The notes: generated from the letters alone by a model not told the origin. A stretch of DNA of 64,000 bases from Pseudomonas maumuensis (GCF_019139675.1 NZ_CP077077.1:2046001-2110000); one strand, 5' to 3'; counted from the stretch's first letter, positions 18,224-26,990 are shown. Numbers and translations are program-made.

Positions 18224-19087
18224 TCAGCCTCGCGCCAACTCGGCCAGGTGTGCCGTGGCTTCTTCGCTCTTGAGCACCAGCACATCGCCCTCCAGCGAGT
18301 CCAGGACCACCTCCGCGGTGTTGCCGATCAGCGCTCCGGAGATACCGGTGCGGGCCACGGTACCGATGATGGTCACCACGGCGTCGAGCTTTTTCTCGGT
18401 ATACGGAATCAGCACATCGGCTGGCCCTTCGGCGATATGCAGCCTGTCAGCGGTAATATCGAACTCCGCCTGGAACGCCGCGCACGCATCGCGATAGCGT
18501 TTCTCGATGGTCTCGGTGAGCTGATAGACCGGGTCGGAAGCCGACAGCATCGGCGATGGATGGGCGCTGATCACGTGCAGCTCGCCTTTGGCCAGGCTGG
18601 CAATGTCATAGCCATGGTCGATGATGCTGGCATGCAGCAGGCGATGAGCTTCATCCTGGTTGCCGACATCCACGGCGGCCAGGATCTTGCCGTCAGTCCA
18701 GGGCCGCTCGCTCTTGACCATCAGAACTGCGCACGGGCACTCACGCAGCAGTTTCCAGTCGCTGGGCGTCAGCAATGCCTTGCGCAGGGGATTGTCCGGG
18801 CGATGCTCCTTGATCACCAGTTCACAGCCTTCGGCCTGTTGCACATGGATGATCGACCTGTGCAGGTTGTCCTTCCAATGCTGCTCGTGGGTGACACTGT
18901 CGTAACCGTCGTCGTGCAACTGGCTGCTGAGCAAGCTGAGCAGCGCGTCATGATCCTGCTTTTTGTCGCACATCAGCAGGTGCAGGCGCGCACCGGTCAC
19001 CCCGGCGATCAGTTTGGCCCGGGTCAGGGCCCGGCTATGGGCGTGCTCGGGGTCGAGGACGACGAGGATGCTGCGCACGGCTTGCAT
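18224..19087 (-). CDS. Tandem-domain universal stress protein
   Basis: A 287-aa protein with two Usp domains. The first starts at RSILVVLDPEHAHSRAL. The second starts near residue 155 (KILAAVDVGNQDEAHRLLHASI) and ends with VTIIGTVARTGISGALIGNTAEVVLDSLEGDVLVLKSEE, where the Gly-rich loop GTVARTGISGALIGNTAE fits an ATP-binding-type Usp. The ribosome binding site AAAGGAGTTCACGCCC precedes the ATG. An Anr/FNR-type palindrome lies about 70-80 bp upstream, and several Pseudomonas Usp genes are known to be induced by Anr under low oxygen. Monocistronic. Confidence 0.9.
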   Translation of the reverse strand: MQAVRSILVVLDPEHAHSRALTRAKLIAGVTGARLHLLMCDKKQDHDALLSLLSSQLHDDGYDSVTHEQHWKDNLHRSIIHVQQAEGCELVIKEHRPDNPLRKALLTPSDWKLLRECPCAVLMVKSERPWTDGKILAAVDVGNQDEAHRLLHASIIDHGYDIASLAKGELHVISAHPSPMLSASDPVYQLTETIEKRYRDACAAFQAEFDITADRLHIAEGPADVLIPYTEKKLDAVVTIIGTVARTGISGALIGNTAEVVLDSLEGDVLVLKSEEATAHLAELARG

Positions 19088-19154
19088 GGGCGTGAACTCC
19101 TTTCGCGGATGGCGACCAATGCCTGACTATAGACGGCGCGGCGGCTGCCGCCGG

Positions 19155-19168
19155 TTGACCTGCATCAA
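19155..19168. promoter_or_regulatory. Putative Anr (FNR-type) box between usp and miaE
   Basis: TTGACCTGCATCAA matches the TTGAT-N4-ATCAA consensus at 9 of 10 defined positions. It lies 68 bp upstream of the usp start and 77 bp upstream of miaE, in the divergent intergenic region, so it could control either. Confidence 0.6.
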
Positions 19169-19244
19169 GCATAGTCACTGGCGCTCGCCAGCGCCGCCGG
19201 TATAATCGCCGGTCCCGCCGATGTCCCCTGCGATTGTGAGTACC

Positions 19245-19862
19245 ATGTCCCTGATTCCTGAAATCGATGCCTTCCTGGGTTGCCGCACCCCTGACGCCTG
19301 GATCGAGGCGGCACTGGCCGACCAGGAAACCCTGCTGATCGATCACAAGAATTGCGAGTTCAAGGCCGCCAGCACGGCGCTGAGCCTGATCGCCAAGTAC
19401 AACACCCACCTCGACCTGATCAACATGATGTCGCGCCTGGCCCGCGAGGAGCTGGTGCATCACGAGCAGGTGCTGCGCCTGATGAAGCGTCGCGGCGTGC
19501 CGCTACGGCCGGTGTCGGCCGGGCGCTATGCCTCGGGGCTGCGGCGGCTGGTGCGGGCGCATGAGCCGGTGAAACTGGTGGACACCCTGGTGGTGGGGGC
19601 CTTTATCGAGGCGCGCAGCTGCGAGCGTTTCGCCGCTCTGGTGCCGCACTTGGACGAGGAACTCGGCACTTTCTACCACGGCCTGCTCAAGAGCGAGGCG
19701 CGGCACTATCAAGGCTATTTGAAACTGGCCCACCAGTACGGCGACGAAGCGGACATTGCCCGAGTGGTGGAGCAGGTGCGCGAAGCGGAGGTCGGGCTGA
19801 TCACCTCGCCCGACCAGGAACTGCGCTTCCACAGCGGTATTCCCCAGGCTCAGGCCGCCTGA
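19245..19862 (+). CDS. miaE: tRNA-(ms2io6A)-hydroxylase
   Basis: A 205-aa ferritin-like di-iron monooxygenase that hydroxylates the isopentenyl group of 2-methylthio-N6-isopentenyladenosine-37 in tRNA using O2. Iron-ligand type motifs are visible: KNCEFKAAS, REELVHHEQ, EARSCERF and SEARHYQGYL. The ATG at 19245 (MSLIPEIDAFLG) is preferred over one 24 nt upstream because the protein then matches the usual N-terminus. Divergent from usp across an Anr-like box, which is notable because MiaE needs oxygen. Confidence 0.92.
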   Translation: MSLIPEIDAFLGCRTPDAWIEAALADQETLLIDHKNCEFKAASTALSLIAKYNTHLDLINMMSRLAREELVHHEQVLRLMKRRGVPLRPVSAGRYASGLRRLVRAHEPVKLVDTLVVGAFIEARSCERFAALVPHLDEELGTFYHGLLKSEARHYQGYLKLAHQYGDEADIARVVEQVREAEVGLITSPDQELRFHSGIPQAQAA

Positions 19863-19863
19863 G

Positions 19864-20184
19864 CTATTGCCGGCGACCGAGCAGCAGCCCGACCACCAGG
19901 CCAAAGCCTGCGGAAATTGCCACGGTCTGCCAGGGGTGGCCACCGATGTACTCCTGGGTTGCCTCGACCACCGGCTGCGCCTTCTGGCCCAGGCGGCTGG
20001 TGGCATCGCGCGCCTGGCGCAATTTGAGCCCCAACTGCGCGCGCATGCCTTCGGCTTCCTCGCCGACCAGCGACGCGCTGTCGCTGAGCAGCTTCTCGGA
20101 TTCCTCGATCAATGCCTGCAGTTCGCTGAAGACCTGATCCTTGATCTGGTCGTTGTTGCCTTGCGCAGCGGTTTTCCTGGCCAT
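19864..20184 (-). CDS. DUF883 family protein (ElaB/YqjD-like)
   Basis: A 106-aa protein starting MARKTAAQGNNDQIKDQVFSEL, with GAGGATGT upstream. A long amphipathic helix (residues about 15-75) is followed by a C-terminal glycine-rich hydrophobic segment WQTVAISAGFGLVVGLLLGRR that anchors it in the inner membrane. E. coli relatives ElaB, YqjD and YgaM bind ribosomes in stationary phase; the same role here is inference. It is convergent with miaE, with only one base between the two stops. A longer in-frame ORF upstream is unlikely. Confidence 0.85.
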   Translation of the reverse strand: MARKTAAQGNNDQIKDQVFSELQALIEESEKLLSDSASLVGEEAEGMRAQLGLKLRQARDATSRLGQKAQPVVEATQEYIGGHPWQTVAISAGFGLVVGLLLGRRQ

Positions 20185-20315
20185 GTACACATCCTCGTGA
20201 AGGGTTGGGCGTTGAACAATGGATGCCACGCTGCCGGGAAAGTTGCAGCGGCGTACCGGTGGCGCGTCGACGCAGTGTAAGATAGCGCCCATTTTCCAGC
20301 GGCAGGTAATACCCC

Positions 20316-20579
20316 ATGAGTTTCAATCTGGCCAACATGAGCTTCCAGGAACGGGCGCAGATCGAGGCAGAAAAGGCCCGCTTGTTCGACTACTGGCAGA
20401 ACAACCTGGGCAAGGCCAAGGGCGAGGCGGCGCGCCTGATCGCAGAAAAGCCACGGCGCAAGGGCAAGTGGGCCGAGTGGGTGCGTGCCGAACTCGACGG
20501 CATGTCGCCGCCGGAGTTCAACCAGCTGGTGCGCAGCGAGGTGAACAAGATGATGGCCGCCGCCAGCGCCAACCGCTGA
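20316..20579 (+). CDS. Conserved small hypothetical protein, 87 aa
   Basis: A basic, helical 87-aa protein without signal peptide (MSFNLANMSFQERAQIEAEK..., RRKGKWAEWVRAELDGMSPPEFNQLVRSEVNKMM). I do not recognise a functional family. The charged helical composition and small size suggest a cytoplasmic protein of the DUF type found in Pseudomonas. The upstream sequence GCAGGTAATACCCC has a weak ribosome binding site. It is divergent from the DUF883 gene and 67 bp upstream of the nitrilase. Confidence 0.65.
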   Translation: MSFNLANMSFQERAQIEAEKARLFDYWQNNLGKAKGEAARLIAEKPRRKGKWAEWVRAELDGMSPPEFNQLVRSEVNKMMAAASANR

Positions 20580-20646
20580 CTCAGGTGACGCATTGCGGTA
20601 GGGCGGCGCGAGCCTTCCGGCTTTCTTTTGAACAGGAGTTCCCAGG

Positions 20647-21570
20647 ATGCCCAGATCCACCGTTGCCGCCTTGCAGATCGGTTCGCTGCCCGGCGGCAAG
20701 GCCGCCACGCTGACGCAGATCCTCGACTACGAACAGGCCATCCAAGAGGCCGGCGCCAGCCTGGTGGTGATGCCCGAGGCCTTGCTCGGCGGCTATCCGA
20801 AAGGCGAAGGGTTCGGCACCCAGCTCGGCTACCGTATGCCCGAGGGGCGTGAAGCCTTCGCCCGCTATTTCGCCAACGCCATCGATGTACCGGGGCCCGA
20901 GACCGAGACTTTGGCCGGCCTGTCGGCACGCAGCGGGGCGAGCCTGGTGATCGGCGTGATCGAGCGCAGCGGCAATACCTTGTACTGCACGGTGCTGTTC
21001 TTCGAACCGGCCGCCGGCCTGGTGGCCAAGCACCGCAAGCTGATGCCCACTGGCACCGAGCGGCTGATCTGGGGCAAGGGCGATGGTTCCACGCTGCCGG
21101 TAATCGAAAGCCGTGCCGGGCGCATCGGTGCGGCGGTGTGTTGGGAGAACTACATGCCGCTGCTGCGCACCGCGATGTACGCCAAGGGTGTGCAACTGTG
21201 GTGCGCGCCGACCGTGGACGAGCGCGAGCTGTGGCAAGTGAGCATGCGCCATATCGCCGCCGAGGGGCGTTGTTTCGTCATCAGCGCCTGCCAGGTGCAG
21301 GACTCGCCCGCCGCACTGGGCCTGGAGCTGGCCAACTGGCCGGCCGAACGGCCATTGATCAACGGCGGCAGCGTGATCGTCGGCCCTCTCGGCGAGGTGC
21401 TGGCCGGGCCGCTGGTGGGCGAGCGTGGCCTGCTCTGCGCCGAGGTCGATACCGACGAGCTGGTGCGTGCGCGCTATGACTTCGACGTGGTCGGCCACTA
21501 TGCCCGACCGGACGTGTTCGAACTCAGCGTGGACGAGCGTCCGCGGCCTGGGGTGCGTTTCGTCGGTTGA
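20647..21570 (+). CDS. Carbon-nitrogen hydrolase (nitrilase family)
   Basis: 307 aa, with the Glu/Lys/Cys triad of the nitrilase superfamily: Glu44 ([14 protein letters not shown]), Lys131 ([20 protein letters not shown]) and Cys165 ([14 protein letters not shown]). The sequence around the Cys (CWENYMP) is that of true aliphatic/aryl-acetonitrilases rather than amidases, so hydrolysis of a nitrile to the acid is a reasonable prediction; the substrate is unknown. The Shine-Dalgarno AGGAGTTCCCAGG is ideal. Apparently monocistronic. Confidence 0.9.
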   Translation: MPRSTVAALQIGSLPGGKAATLTQILDYEQAIQEAGASLVVMPEALLGGYPKGEGFGTQLGYRMPEGREAFARYFANAIDVPGPETETLAGLSARSGASLVIGVIERSGNTLYCTVLFFEPAAGLVAKHRKLMPTGTERLIWGKGDGSTLPVIESRAGRIGAAVCWENYMPLLRTAMYAKGVQLWCAPTVDERELWQVSMRHIAAEGRCFVISACQVQDSPAALGLELANWPAERPLINGGSVIVGPLGEVLAGPLVGERGLLCAEVDTDELVRARYDFDVVGHYARPDVFELSVDERPRPGVRFVG

Positions 21571-21614
21571 CCCAGTGCTGGCGAGTGATCTGCCTACTCT
21601 GCCTGTACAGCTAC

Positions 21615-22085
21615 CTACCAGCCGGCGCCAGCGGTCGCCGGCAAGTCAAGTTTGCCTTTGTCGGTGAAGCGCACGGTGCCCAGCGGCCCTCCCGCCAGCT
21701 TGCCGCGCAATACATAGGGCAGGCCCTGCAGCGAATCCACCCGGCTCAGGCCATAGGCCTGGCGCAGGAAGGCGAAGGCGGTGACGCTCACCGGCACCAC
21801 CAGCACCGCCTCGTCGTAGCGACCGATATGCCCGCGCTGATCGCTTACCCCGGCCGCCAGCGGCTGGTCGTTGACTTCCAGGTTGAGGGCGATGCCGTTG
21901 AAGTCCACCGGAGTTTCGTTGGGGTTCTGCACGCGGATCTTCACCGCCATGCGCAGTTCCAGATCCTGGCCAGGCAACGGATCGATGCCGATCACGCTGA
22001 TGTTCAGCGGATCGCGGCCCTGGAACAGGGCGCAGGCGTTCAGGCCAAGGGTCAGCAGCAGGATCAGGCAGATGCGGGCATACAT
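21615..22085 (-). CDS. LEA type 2 (WHy domain) lipoprotein
   Basis: 156 aa from the ATG at 22085. The lipoprotein signal MYARICLILLLTLGLNAC puts the lipobox Cys at position 18. The mature part (ISVIGIDPLPGQDLELRMAVKIRVQNPNETPVDFNGIALNLEVNDQPLAAG) is a water-stress/hypersensitive-response (WHy/LEA14) beta-sandwich. An earlier in-frame ATG would bury the signal peptide behind 14 residues. Likely anchored in the outer membrane. Convergent with the nitrilase; function unknown. Confidence 0.85.
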   Translation of the reverse strand: MYARICLILLLTLGLNACALFQGRDPLNISVIGIDPLPGQDLELRMAVKIRVQNPNETPVDFNGIALNLEVNDQPLAAGVSDQRGHIGRYDEAVLVVPVSVTAFAFLRQAYGLSRVDSLQGLPYVLRGKLAGGPLGTVRFTDKGKLDLPATAGAGW

Positions 22086-22170
22086 GGGGATCTGGCCTTG
22101 TGCACGGGCAAGTCGGCAGTGTCGCAAATGCGTGGCGGCGATGAAAGCGGGGCCTGCCGACGTTGCGGGC

Positions 22171-23067
22171 CTAACGCGAGCCGAATGTCATGCGCAGGTC
22201 ATCCATGAAGGCTTGCTGCGCCTCGCCGGGTGTTTGCCCGCGATGCCTGGCCAGGGTGAACGGCACCACGAAATCCAGCGAAGTATCCAGCGCCCGCAAC
22301 AGGCCTTGGGCTTCCCAGGGCGCGGCGCAGTGACACGGCAGAAAGCCGATATGTCGTCCTGACAGGATGAATGTCAGCGCACTGTCGATCTGCTCTGCCA
22401 CCGCCATGCTGTGGCGGCTCTGGAAGGGCGCGCCCTGTTTGAGAAAACGGTAAGGGTGGCTCACCTGATCGGCCTCGAGCAACTGCTCGCGGGTGACCTG
22501 TGCCTGGCTGAACAAAGCGTGACCCTTGCCGCAGTAAAGCCTCTGGCGCTCCTCGAACAGCGGCAGGTAGTCGAACGCCGCTTGGTTACCGGAGAAGTAG
22601 CTGATGGCGCAATCCAGGCGCTGCTCCAGTAGCAACCGTTCGAGTTCGGCCGGTGGCGCGCTGGTCAGCTCCAGGCGCACGCTCTCGTTACGCTGGCGAA
22701 ACCGCGCGATGGCCTGGGCCAGGCGCAGGCTGACGTCACGGTCCTGGTTCTCGGCCAGGCCGATGCGCACGCTGCCCAGCAAACGCCCGGCAACACCGTT
22801 GGCCTGCTGGCGGAACTGCTCGATCTGCAGCAGCAGGCCGCGGGTCGCCTGCAGCAGCAACTCGCCTTTCTCGGTCAGCCGGAAGCCGCCCTTGCCCCGG
22901 CTGCACAGGCGATAACCCAGGCGGGTCTCCAGTTTCGCCATCTGCTGGCTGATGCTGGGTTGGCTGAGCCCGAGCACACCCTGGGCGGCGCTGAAGCCGC
23001 CGGCCTCGACTACAGTGACGAACAGCCGCAGCAGGTGCAGGTCCGGGTCGTGCAATTGTCCGAGCAT
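22171..23067 (-). CDS. LysR-family regulator of the polyamine-type module
   Basis: 298 aa from the ATG at 23067, which has AGGAG seven nt upstream; a GTG one codon earlier is possible. The HTH is LHLLRLFVTVVEAGGFSAAQGVLGLSQPSISQQMAKLETRLGYRL, followed by a LysR effector-binding domain. It is divergent from the substrate-binding protein and agmatinase-family genes, with a TTGC-N7-GCAA inverted repeat in the gap, so it most likely controls them in response to a guanidino compound or polyamine (inference). Confidence 0.9.
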   Translation of the reverse strand: MLGQLHDPDLHLLRLFVTVVEAGGFSAAQGVLGLSQPSISQQMAKLETRLGYRLCSRGKGGFRLTEKGELLLQATRGLLLQIEQFRQQANGVAGRLLGSVRIGLAENQDRDVSLRLAQAIARFRQRNESVRLELTSAPPAELERLLLEQRLDCAISYFSGNQAAFDYLPLFEERQRLYCGKGHALFSQAQVTREQLLEADQVSHPYRFLKQGAPFQSRHSMAVAEQIDSALTFILSGRHIGFLPCHCAAPWEAQGLLRALDTSLDFVVPFTLARHRGQTPGEAQQAFMDDLRMTFGSR

Positions 23068-23101
23068 CACATTGCTCCTGGTGAATGTCAGCTTCGCAAA
23101 G

Positions 23102-23116
23102 TTGCCATTTTAGCAA
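23102..23116. promoter_or_regulatory. LysR-type operator candidate
   Basis: TTGCCATTTTAGCAA is a TTGC-N7-GCAA inverted repeat fitting the T-N11-A rule of LysR sites. It lies between the divergent LysR gene and the substrate-binding protein gene, 35 bp from the former's start and 54 bp from the latter's. Confidence 0.55.
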
Positions 23117-23169
23117 TGTAACCCAGCAGGCATGCTGGCGGCATCCACCCCTATGCCGAGGTGCCCGCC

Positions 23170-24249
23170 ATGCGTTCGACGTTGTGCCTGCTTTCACTGC
23201 TGATCGCCCTGCCGCTGCAGGCCGAAGAGAAGGTCGTCAACCTGTACAGCTGGGCCGACTATGTCGCTCCCCAGACACTTGCGCGTTTCGAGAAGGAGAC
23301 CGGTTACAAGGTCCGCTACGACACCTTCGACACCACCGAGGTGTTGGAGACCAAGCTGCTCACCGGTGGCAGCGGCTACGACGTGGTGGTGCCGTCGGCC
23401 ACGGTGCTGGCCCGAGCCCTCAAGGCCGGCGCCTTGCAGCCGCTGGAGGCGCAGGCGATGCCCGGCTATGCCAACCTCGACCCGGACCTGTTGGCCAAGC
23501 TGGCCGAGGCCGACCCCGGCAACCGCCATGCCGTGCCTTACACCTGGGGCACGCTGGGGCTGGGCGTGAACGTCGAGGCCGTGCGCCAGCGCCTGGGCGA
23601 TGTGCCCCTGGACAGCCTCGACCTGCTGTTCAAGCCTGAGTACGCCAGCCGCCTGAAGGACTGCGGCATCGCCATGCCGGATTCGCCCCAGGAAGTGATC
23701 GGCGTGACCCTCAACTACCTGGGCAAGGATCCGTACAGCCAGGACAAGGCCGACCTGGACGCGGCACAGGCGCTGTTGCAGCAACTGCAGCCATCGATCA
23801 GCTATGTGGCCAACGGTCGCCAGATCAACGACCTGGCCAACGGCAGCGTGTGTCTGGCGCTCACCTACAACGGCGATGCCGCGATGGCCGCCGACCAGGC
23901 GCGCCGCGCGGGCAAGCCCTTCGAGCTGATCTACCGCATCCCCCGCGAGGGCACGCTGGTGTGGCAGGACAACTTGGTGATCCCCAAGGATGCACCGCAT
24001 CCCGAGGCGGCCCGCGCTTTCATCGCCTTCATGCTGCGCCCCGAGTCGGTGGCGGCACTGACCAACACGTTGTTCTTCGCCAACGCCAACCAGGCCGCCA
24101 CGCCGCTGGTGGACGCGGCGATCCGCAACGATCCGGACATCTACCCGTCGGCCGAGGTGCGCCAGCGCCTGTTCGCCGACCGCAGCATGGCGTTGGCCGA
24201 CCTGCGCCAGCGCAACCGCCTGTGGACCGCCTTCCGCAGCCGCCAGTGA
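23170..24249 (+). CDS. Polyamine-type ABC transporter substrate-binding protein (PotF/SpuD-like)
   Basis: A 359-aa periplasmic protein with signal peptide MRSTLCLLSLLIALPLQA, then EEKVVNLYSWADYVAPQTLARFEKETGYKVRYDTFDTTEVLETKLLTGGSGYDVVVPS, the hallmark N-lobe of PotF/SpuD putrescine/spermidine receptors. The start at 23170 has GAGG eight nt upstream. No permease or ATPase genes follow; instead an agmatinase-family enzyme begins 24 bp downstream. The protein probably feeds a transporter encoded elsewhere or acts as a sensor. Confidence 0.9.
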   Translation: MRSTLCLLSLLIALPLQAEEKVVNLYSWADYVAPQTLARFEKETGYKVRYDTFDTTEVLETKLLTGGSGYDVVVPSATVLARALKAGALQPLEAQAMPGYANLDPDLLAKLAEADPGNRHAVPYTWGTLGLGVNVEAVRQRLGDVPLDSLDLLFKPEYASRLKDCGIAMPDSPQEVIGVTLNYLGKDPYSQDKADLDAAQALLQQLQPSISYVANGRQINDLANGSVCLALTYNGDAAMAADQARRAGKPFELIYRIPREGTLVWQDNLVIPKDAPHPEAARAFIAFMLRPESVAALTNTLFFANANQAATPLVDAAIRNDPDIYPSAEVRQRLFADRSMALADLRQRNRLWTAFRSRQ

Positions 24250-24272
24250 ACGACAACGACAGGAGACAGACC

Positions 24273-25238
24273 GTGGACCTCGCCCAGGACAACGACCAGG
24301 CCATCACCCGTGACAGCCTCTATGGCACTGCCGCCGAGAGCACCTATGCGGGCATCACCAGCTTTTCCCGGCGCCGATACAGCCGCGACCTACGCGGTGT
24401 CGACGTGGTGGTCAGCGGCGTGCCGTTCGACACCGCCACCAGCAATCGCCCCGGCGCGCGCTTCGGCCCGCGGGCGATCCGCGCCGCCTCGGTGCAACAG
24501 GCCTGGGCCCGGCACTGGCCCTGGACGTTCGACCCGTTCGACCACCTGGCGGTGATCGACTATGGTGACTGCGCCTTCGATAGCGGTACGCCGCAGTCGG
24601 TGCCGCAGAGCATCGAGGCGCATGCCGAGCACATCCTCGAGGCCGGCTGCGCCATGCTCACCCTGGGCGGCGACCATTTCATCAGCTATCCGCTGCTCAA
24701 GGCCCATGCTCGTCGTCATGGTCCCCTGGCGCTGGTTCACTTCGACGCGCACAGCGACACCTGGCCGGACGAGGAGGGCCAGCGCATCGACCATGGCACG
24801 ATGTTCTGGCACGCGGCGCGTGAAGGGCTGGTGGACCCGGCGCGCTCGGTGCAGATCGGCCTGCGCACCACCAACGACGATAGCCAGGGTTTCGCCATTC
24901 TCGACGCCCGCCAGGTGCATCGCCAGGGCACCGAGGCGATCGTCGCTGCCATCCGCCAGCGGGTGGGCGAGCGGCCGGTGTACCTGACCTTCGATATCGA
25001 CTGCCTGGACCCGGCCTTCGCCCCCGGCACCGGCACGCCGGTATGTGGCGGCCTGAGCACGGTGCAGGCGCTGGAGATCCTCGGCGGGTTGCGCGGGATC
25101 AACCTGGTGGGCATGGACCTGGTGGAAGTGGCGCCGGCTTATGACCATGCCGATATCACCGCGCTGGCCGGCGCGACCCTGGCGATGGAGATGCTGTGCC
25201 TGTATGCGGCGCGGCACAAAGTGGATAGCGCTGGGTGA
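24273..25238 (+). CDS. Agmatinase/guanidinobutyrase-family ureohydrolase
   Basis: 321 aa from a GTG preceded by AGGAG with 7-nt spacing. It contains the binuclear Mn ligands of ureohydrolases: GGDHFISYPLL, LVHFDAHSDTW and TFDIDCLDPAFAPGTGTP. This family hydrolyses agmatine or guanidino acids (for example 4-guanidinobutyrate) to urea plus an amine. Pseudomonas has several paralogues, and the sequence alone does not fix the substrate. Co-transcription with a polyamine-type binding protein suggests uptake and breakdown of the same compound. Confidence 0.9.
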   Translation: MDLAQDNDQAITRDSLYGTAAESTYAGITSFSRRRYSRDLRGVDVVVSGVPFDTATSNRPGARFGPRAIRAASVQQAWARHWPWTFDPFDHLAVIDYGDCAFDSGTPQSVPQSIEAHAEHILEAGCAMLTLGGDHFISYPLLKAHARRHGPLALVHFDAHSDTWPDEEGQRIDHGTMFWHAAREGLVDPARSVQIGLRTTNDDSQGFAILDARQVHRQGTEAIVAAIRQRVGERPVYLTFDIDCLDPAFAPGTGTPVCGGLSTVQALEILGGLRGINLVGMDLVEVAPAYDHADITALAGATLAMEMLCLYAARHKVDSAG

Positions 25239-25242
25239 TGCC

Positions 25243-25360
25243 AGGGCCGCGCTGCGGCCAATCGCCGTCAAGCCGGCTCCCACAGGAATGCGCTTGGCTT
25301 GAGGGCGGCGCGGTCGGTGTGGGAGCCGGCTTGCCGGCGATTGGGCTGCATGGCAGCCCT
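25243..25360. repeat. REP doublet, near-identical copy of the prpF-prpD one
   Basis: Two inverted REP cores (near 25262-25284 and 25319-25341) are flanked by GGGCCGCGCTGCGGCC and GGGCTGCATGGCAGCCC hairpins. The 28-bp spacer 25290-25317 is identical to that at 5595-5622. Confidence 0.82.
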
Positions 25361-25470
25361 CAGGGGCGCATACTGAAACATCAGGACCCAAATTCATCCT
25401 ATTGCGTCGAACCCAGCGCGCCGTAGGCTATCCAACCTTCGAGCGCGCCTTTTCGTACCGGAGGTGAAGC

Positions 25471-25791
25471 ATGAATCCTACACTGCCAATCCTGGGCCTC
25501 GGCCTGTTGCTGGCGTTGCCACTTCACGCCGCGCCTTTGGCGCCGCCCCTGATTGCCGCGAACGACAGCAACAATCCCTACAACAGCCCGATCATGCGCG
25601 CCAACCCCAACAGCCGCCAGGGCAGCGTGCCGGCAATGCCGCCCGTACGCGGCCCGTCCACGCAACCCAACCCGCGTCCGCCCACCCTCGACAACCGAGG
25701 TATCGGCAACGGCGAAAACCTGCGCCGCGAGCAACAGACCCCGAACCTGGAACCCACCCGGCCACCACGCGATTCACCGCGCGTGCCGTGA
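25471..25791 (+). CDS. Small secreted Pro/Asn-rich hypothetical protein
   Basis: 106 aa with good CCGGAGGTGAAGC leader. The N-terminus MNPTLPILGLGLLLALPLHA is a signal peptide. The mature protein is low complexity, rich in Pro, Asn and Arg (NDSNNPYNSPIMRANPNSRQG, PSTQPNPRPPTLDNRG), so it is probably disordered in the periplasm. It starts 21 bp before the sugar dehydrogenase and is likely co-transcribed with it. No function can be assigned. Confidence 0.7.
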   Translation: MNPTLPILGLGLLLALPLHAAPLAPPLIAANDSNNPYNSPIMRANPNSRQGSVPAMPPVRGPSTQPNPRPPTLDNRGIGNGENLRREQQTPNLEPTRPPRDSPRVP

Positions 25792-25812
25792 GCCCTTGCG
25801 AAGGAAGCGAGC

Positions 25813-26961
25813 ATGACGCCACGTATCTGGTTGACCACCCTGGCCGCCGCCAGCCTGTTCCCCCTGCTGGCGCAGGCCGCCGCCGAGCAGCATTACTCCA
25901 GCGAGGAGGGGGAGCTGACGGTAAGCACCATCGCCGATGGCCTGCGCAATCCCTGGGCGCTGGCCTTCCTGCCCGGCGGCAAGGATATGCTGGTCACCGA
26001 ACGCCCCGGCAACCTGCGCATCGTCAATGCCGAGGGCAAGGTCGGGCCGCCGCTCTCCGGCGTGCCCAAGGTTTGGGCCGAAGGGCAGGGTGGCCTGCTC
26101 GATGTGGTGCTCTCGCCGGAGTTCGCCAAGGACCGAACCGTATACCTGTCCTATGCCGAAGAGGGTAGCGATGGCAAGGCGGGTACCGCCGTCGGTCGTG
26201 GCCAGCTGACCCAGGACCAGTCGCGCCTGGAGAACTTCACGGTGATCTTCCGCCAGCAGCCCAAGTTATCCGAAGGCAACCACTTCGGCTCGCGGCTGGT
26301 GTTCGACCGGGACGGCTACCTGTTCATCGCCCTGGGCGAGAACAACCAGCGTGCCACGTCGCAGGACCTGGACAAGCTGCAGGGCAAGATCGTGCGCATC
26401 CTGCCCGACGGCGAGGTGCCCAAGGACAACCCCTTCGTCGGCCGCGACAACGTACGCCCGGAGATCTGGTCGTTTGGCCACCGCAACCAGCAGGGCGCGG
26501 CGCTGAACCCCTGGACCGGCAAGCTGTGGACCCATGAGCACGGCCCGCGTGGCGGCGACGAGATCAACATCCCCAAGGCGGGCAAGAACTATGGCTGGCC
26601 GATCGCTACCCATGGCATCAACTACTCGTTGCTGCCGATCCCCGAGGCCAAGGGCAAGCACGTCGACGGTATGGTCGATCCGCACCACGTGTGGGAAAAA
26701 TCACCGGGCATCAGCGGCATGGCGTTTTACGACAGTCCCACGTTCAAGGCCTGGGACCATAATCTGTTCATCGGCGCGCTGGCGACACAGGAGTTGATCC
26801 GGCTGAAGCTAGACGGCGACAAGGTCGTGCATGAAGAGCGCCTGTTGGGTGACCTGAAAGCCAGGATTCGTGACGTGCGGGTAGGGCCGGATGGCTATCT
26901 GTACGTGTTGACCGATGCCAAGGATGGCGCCTTGCTGAAGGTGGGGCTGACAGAGGGCTGA
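25813..26961 (+). CDS. PQQ-dependent aldose sugar dehydrogenase family protein (YliI-like)
   Basis: 382 aa with signal peptide MTPRIWLTTLAAASLFPLLAQA and a six-bladed soluble glucose dehydrogenase-type propeller. Visible motifs include GLRNPWALAFLPGGKDMLVTERPG, FGHRNQQGAALNP, LWTHEHGPRGGDEINIPKAGKNYGWP and KARIRDVRVGPDGYLYVLTD. In E. coli YliI the family oxidises free aldoses in the periplasm with PQQ. Ribosome binding site GAAGGAAGCGAGC. It follows a small secreted protein gene closely. Confidence 0.9.
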   Translation: MTPRIWLTTLAAASLFPLLAQAAAEQHYSSEEGELTVSTIADGLRNPWALAFLPGGKDMLVTERPGNLRIVNAEGKVGPPLSGVPKVWAEGQGGLLDVVLSPEFAKDRTVYLSYAEEGSDGKAGTAVGRGQLTQDQSRLENFTVIFRQQPKLSEGNHFGSRLVFDRDGYLFIALGENNQRATSQDLDKLQGKIVRILPDGEVPKDNPFVGRDNVRPEIWSFGHRNQQGAALNPWTGKLWTHEHGPRGGDEINIPKAGKNYGWPIATHGINYSLLPIPEAKGKHVDGMVDPHHVWEKSPGISGMAFYDSPTFKAWDHNLFIGALATQELIRLKLDGDKVVHEERLLGDLKARIRDVRVGPDGYLYVLTDAKDGALLKVGLTEG

Positions 26962-26990
26962 TCGTCCCGGCGTAAGCCCTGGGGCAATGT

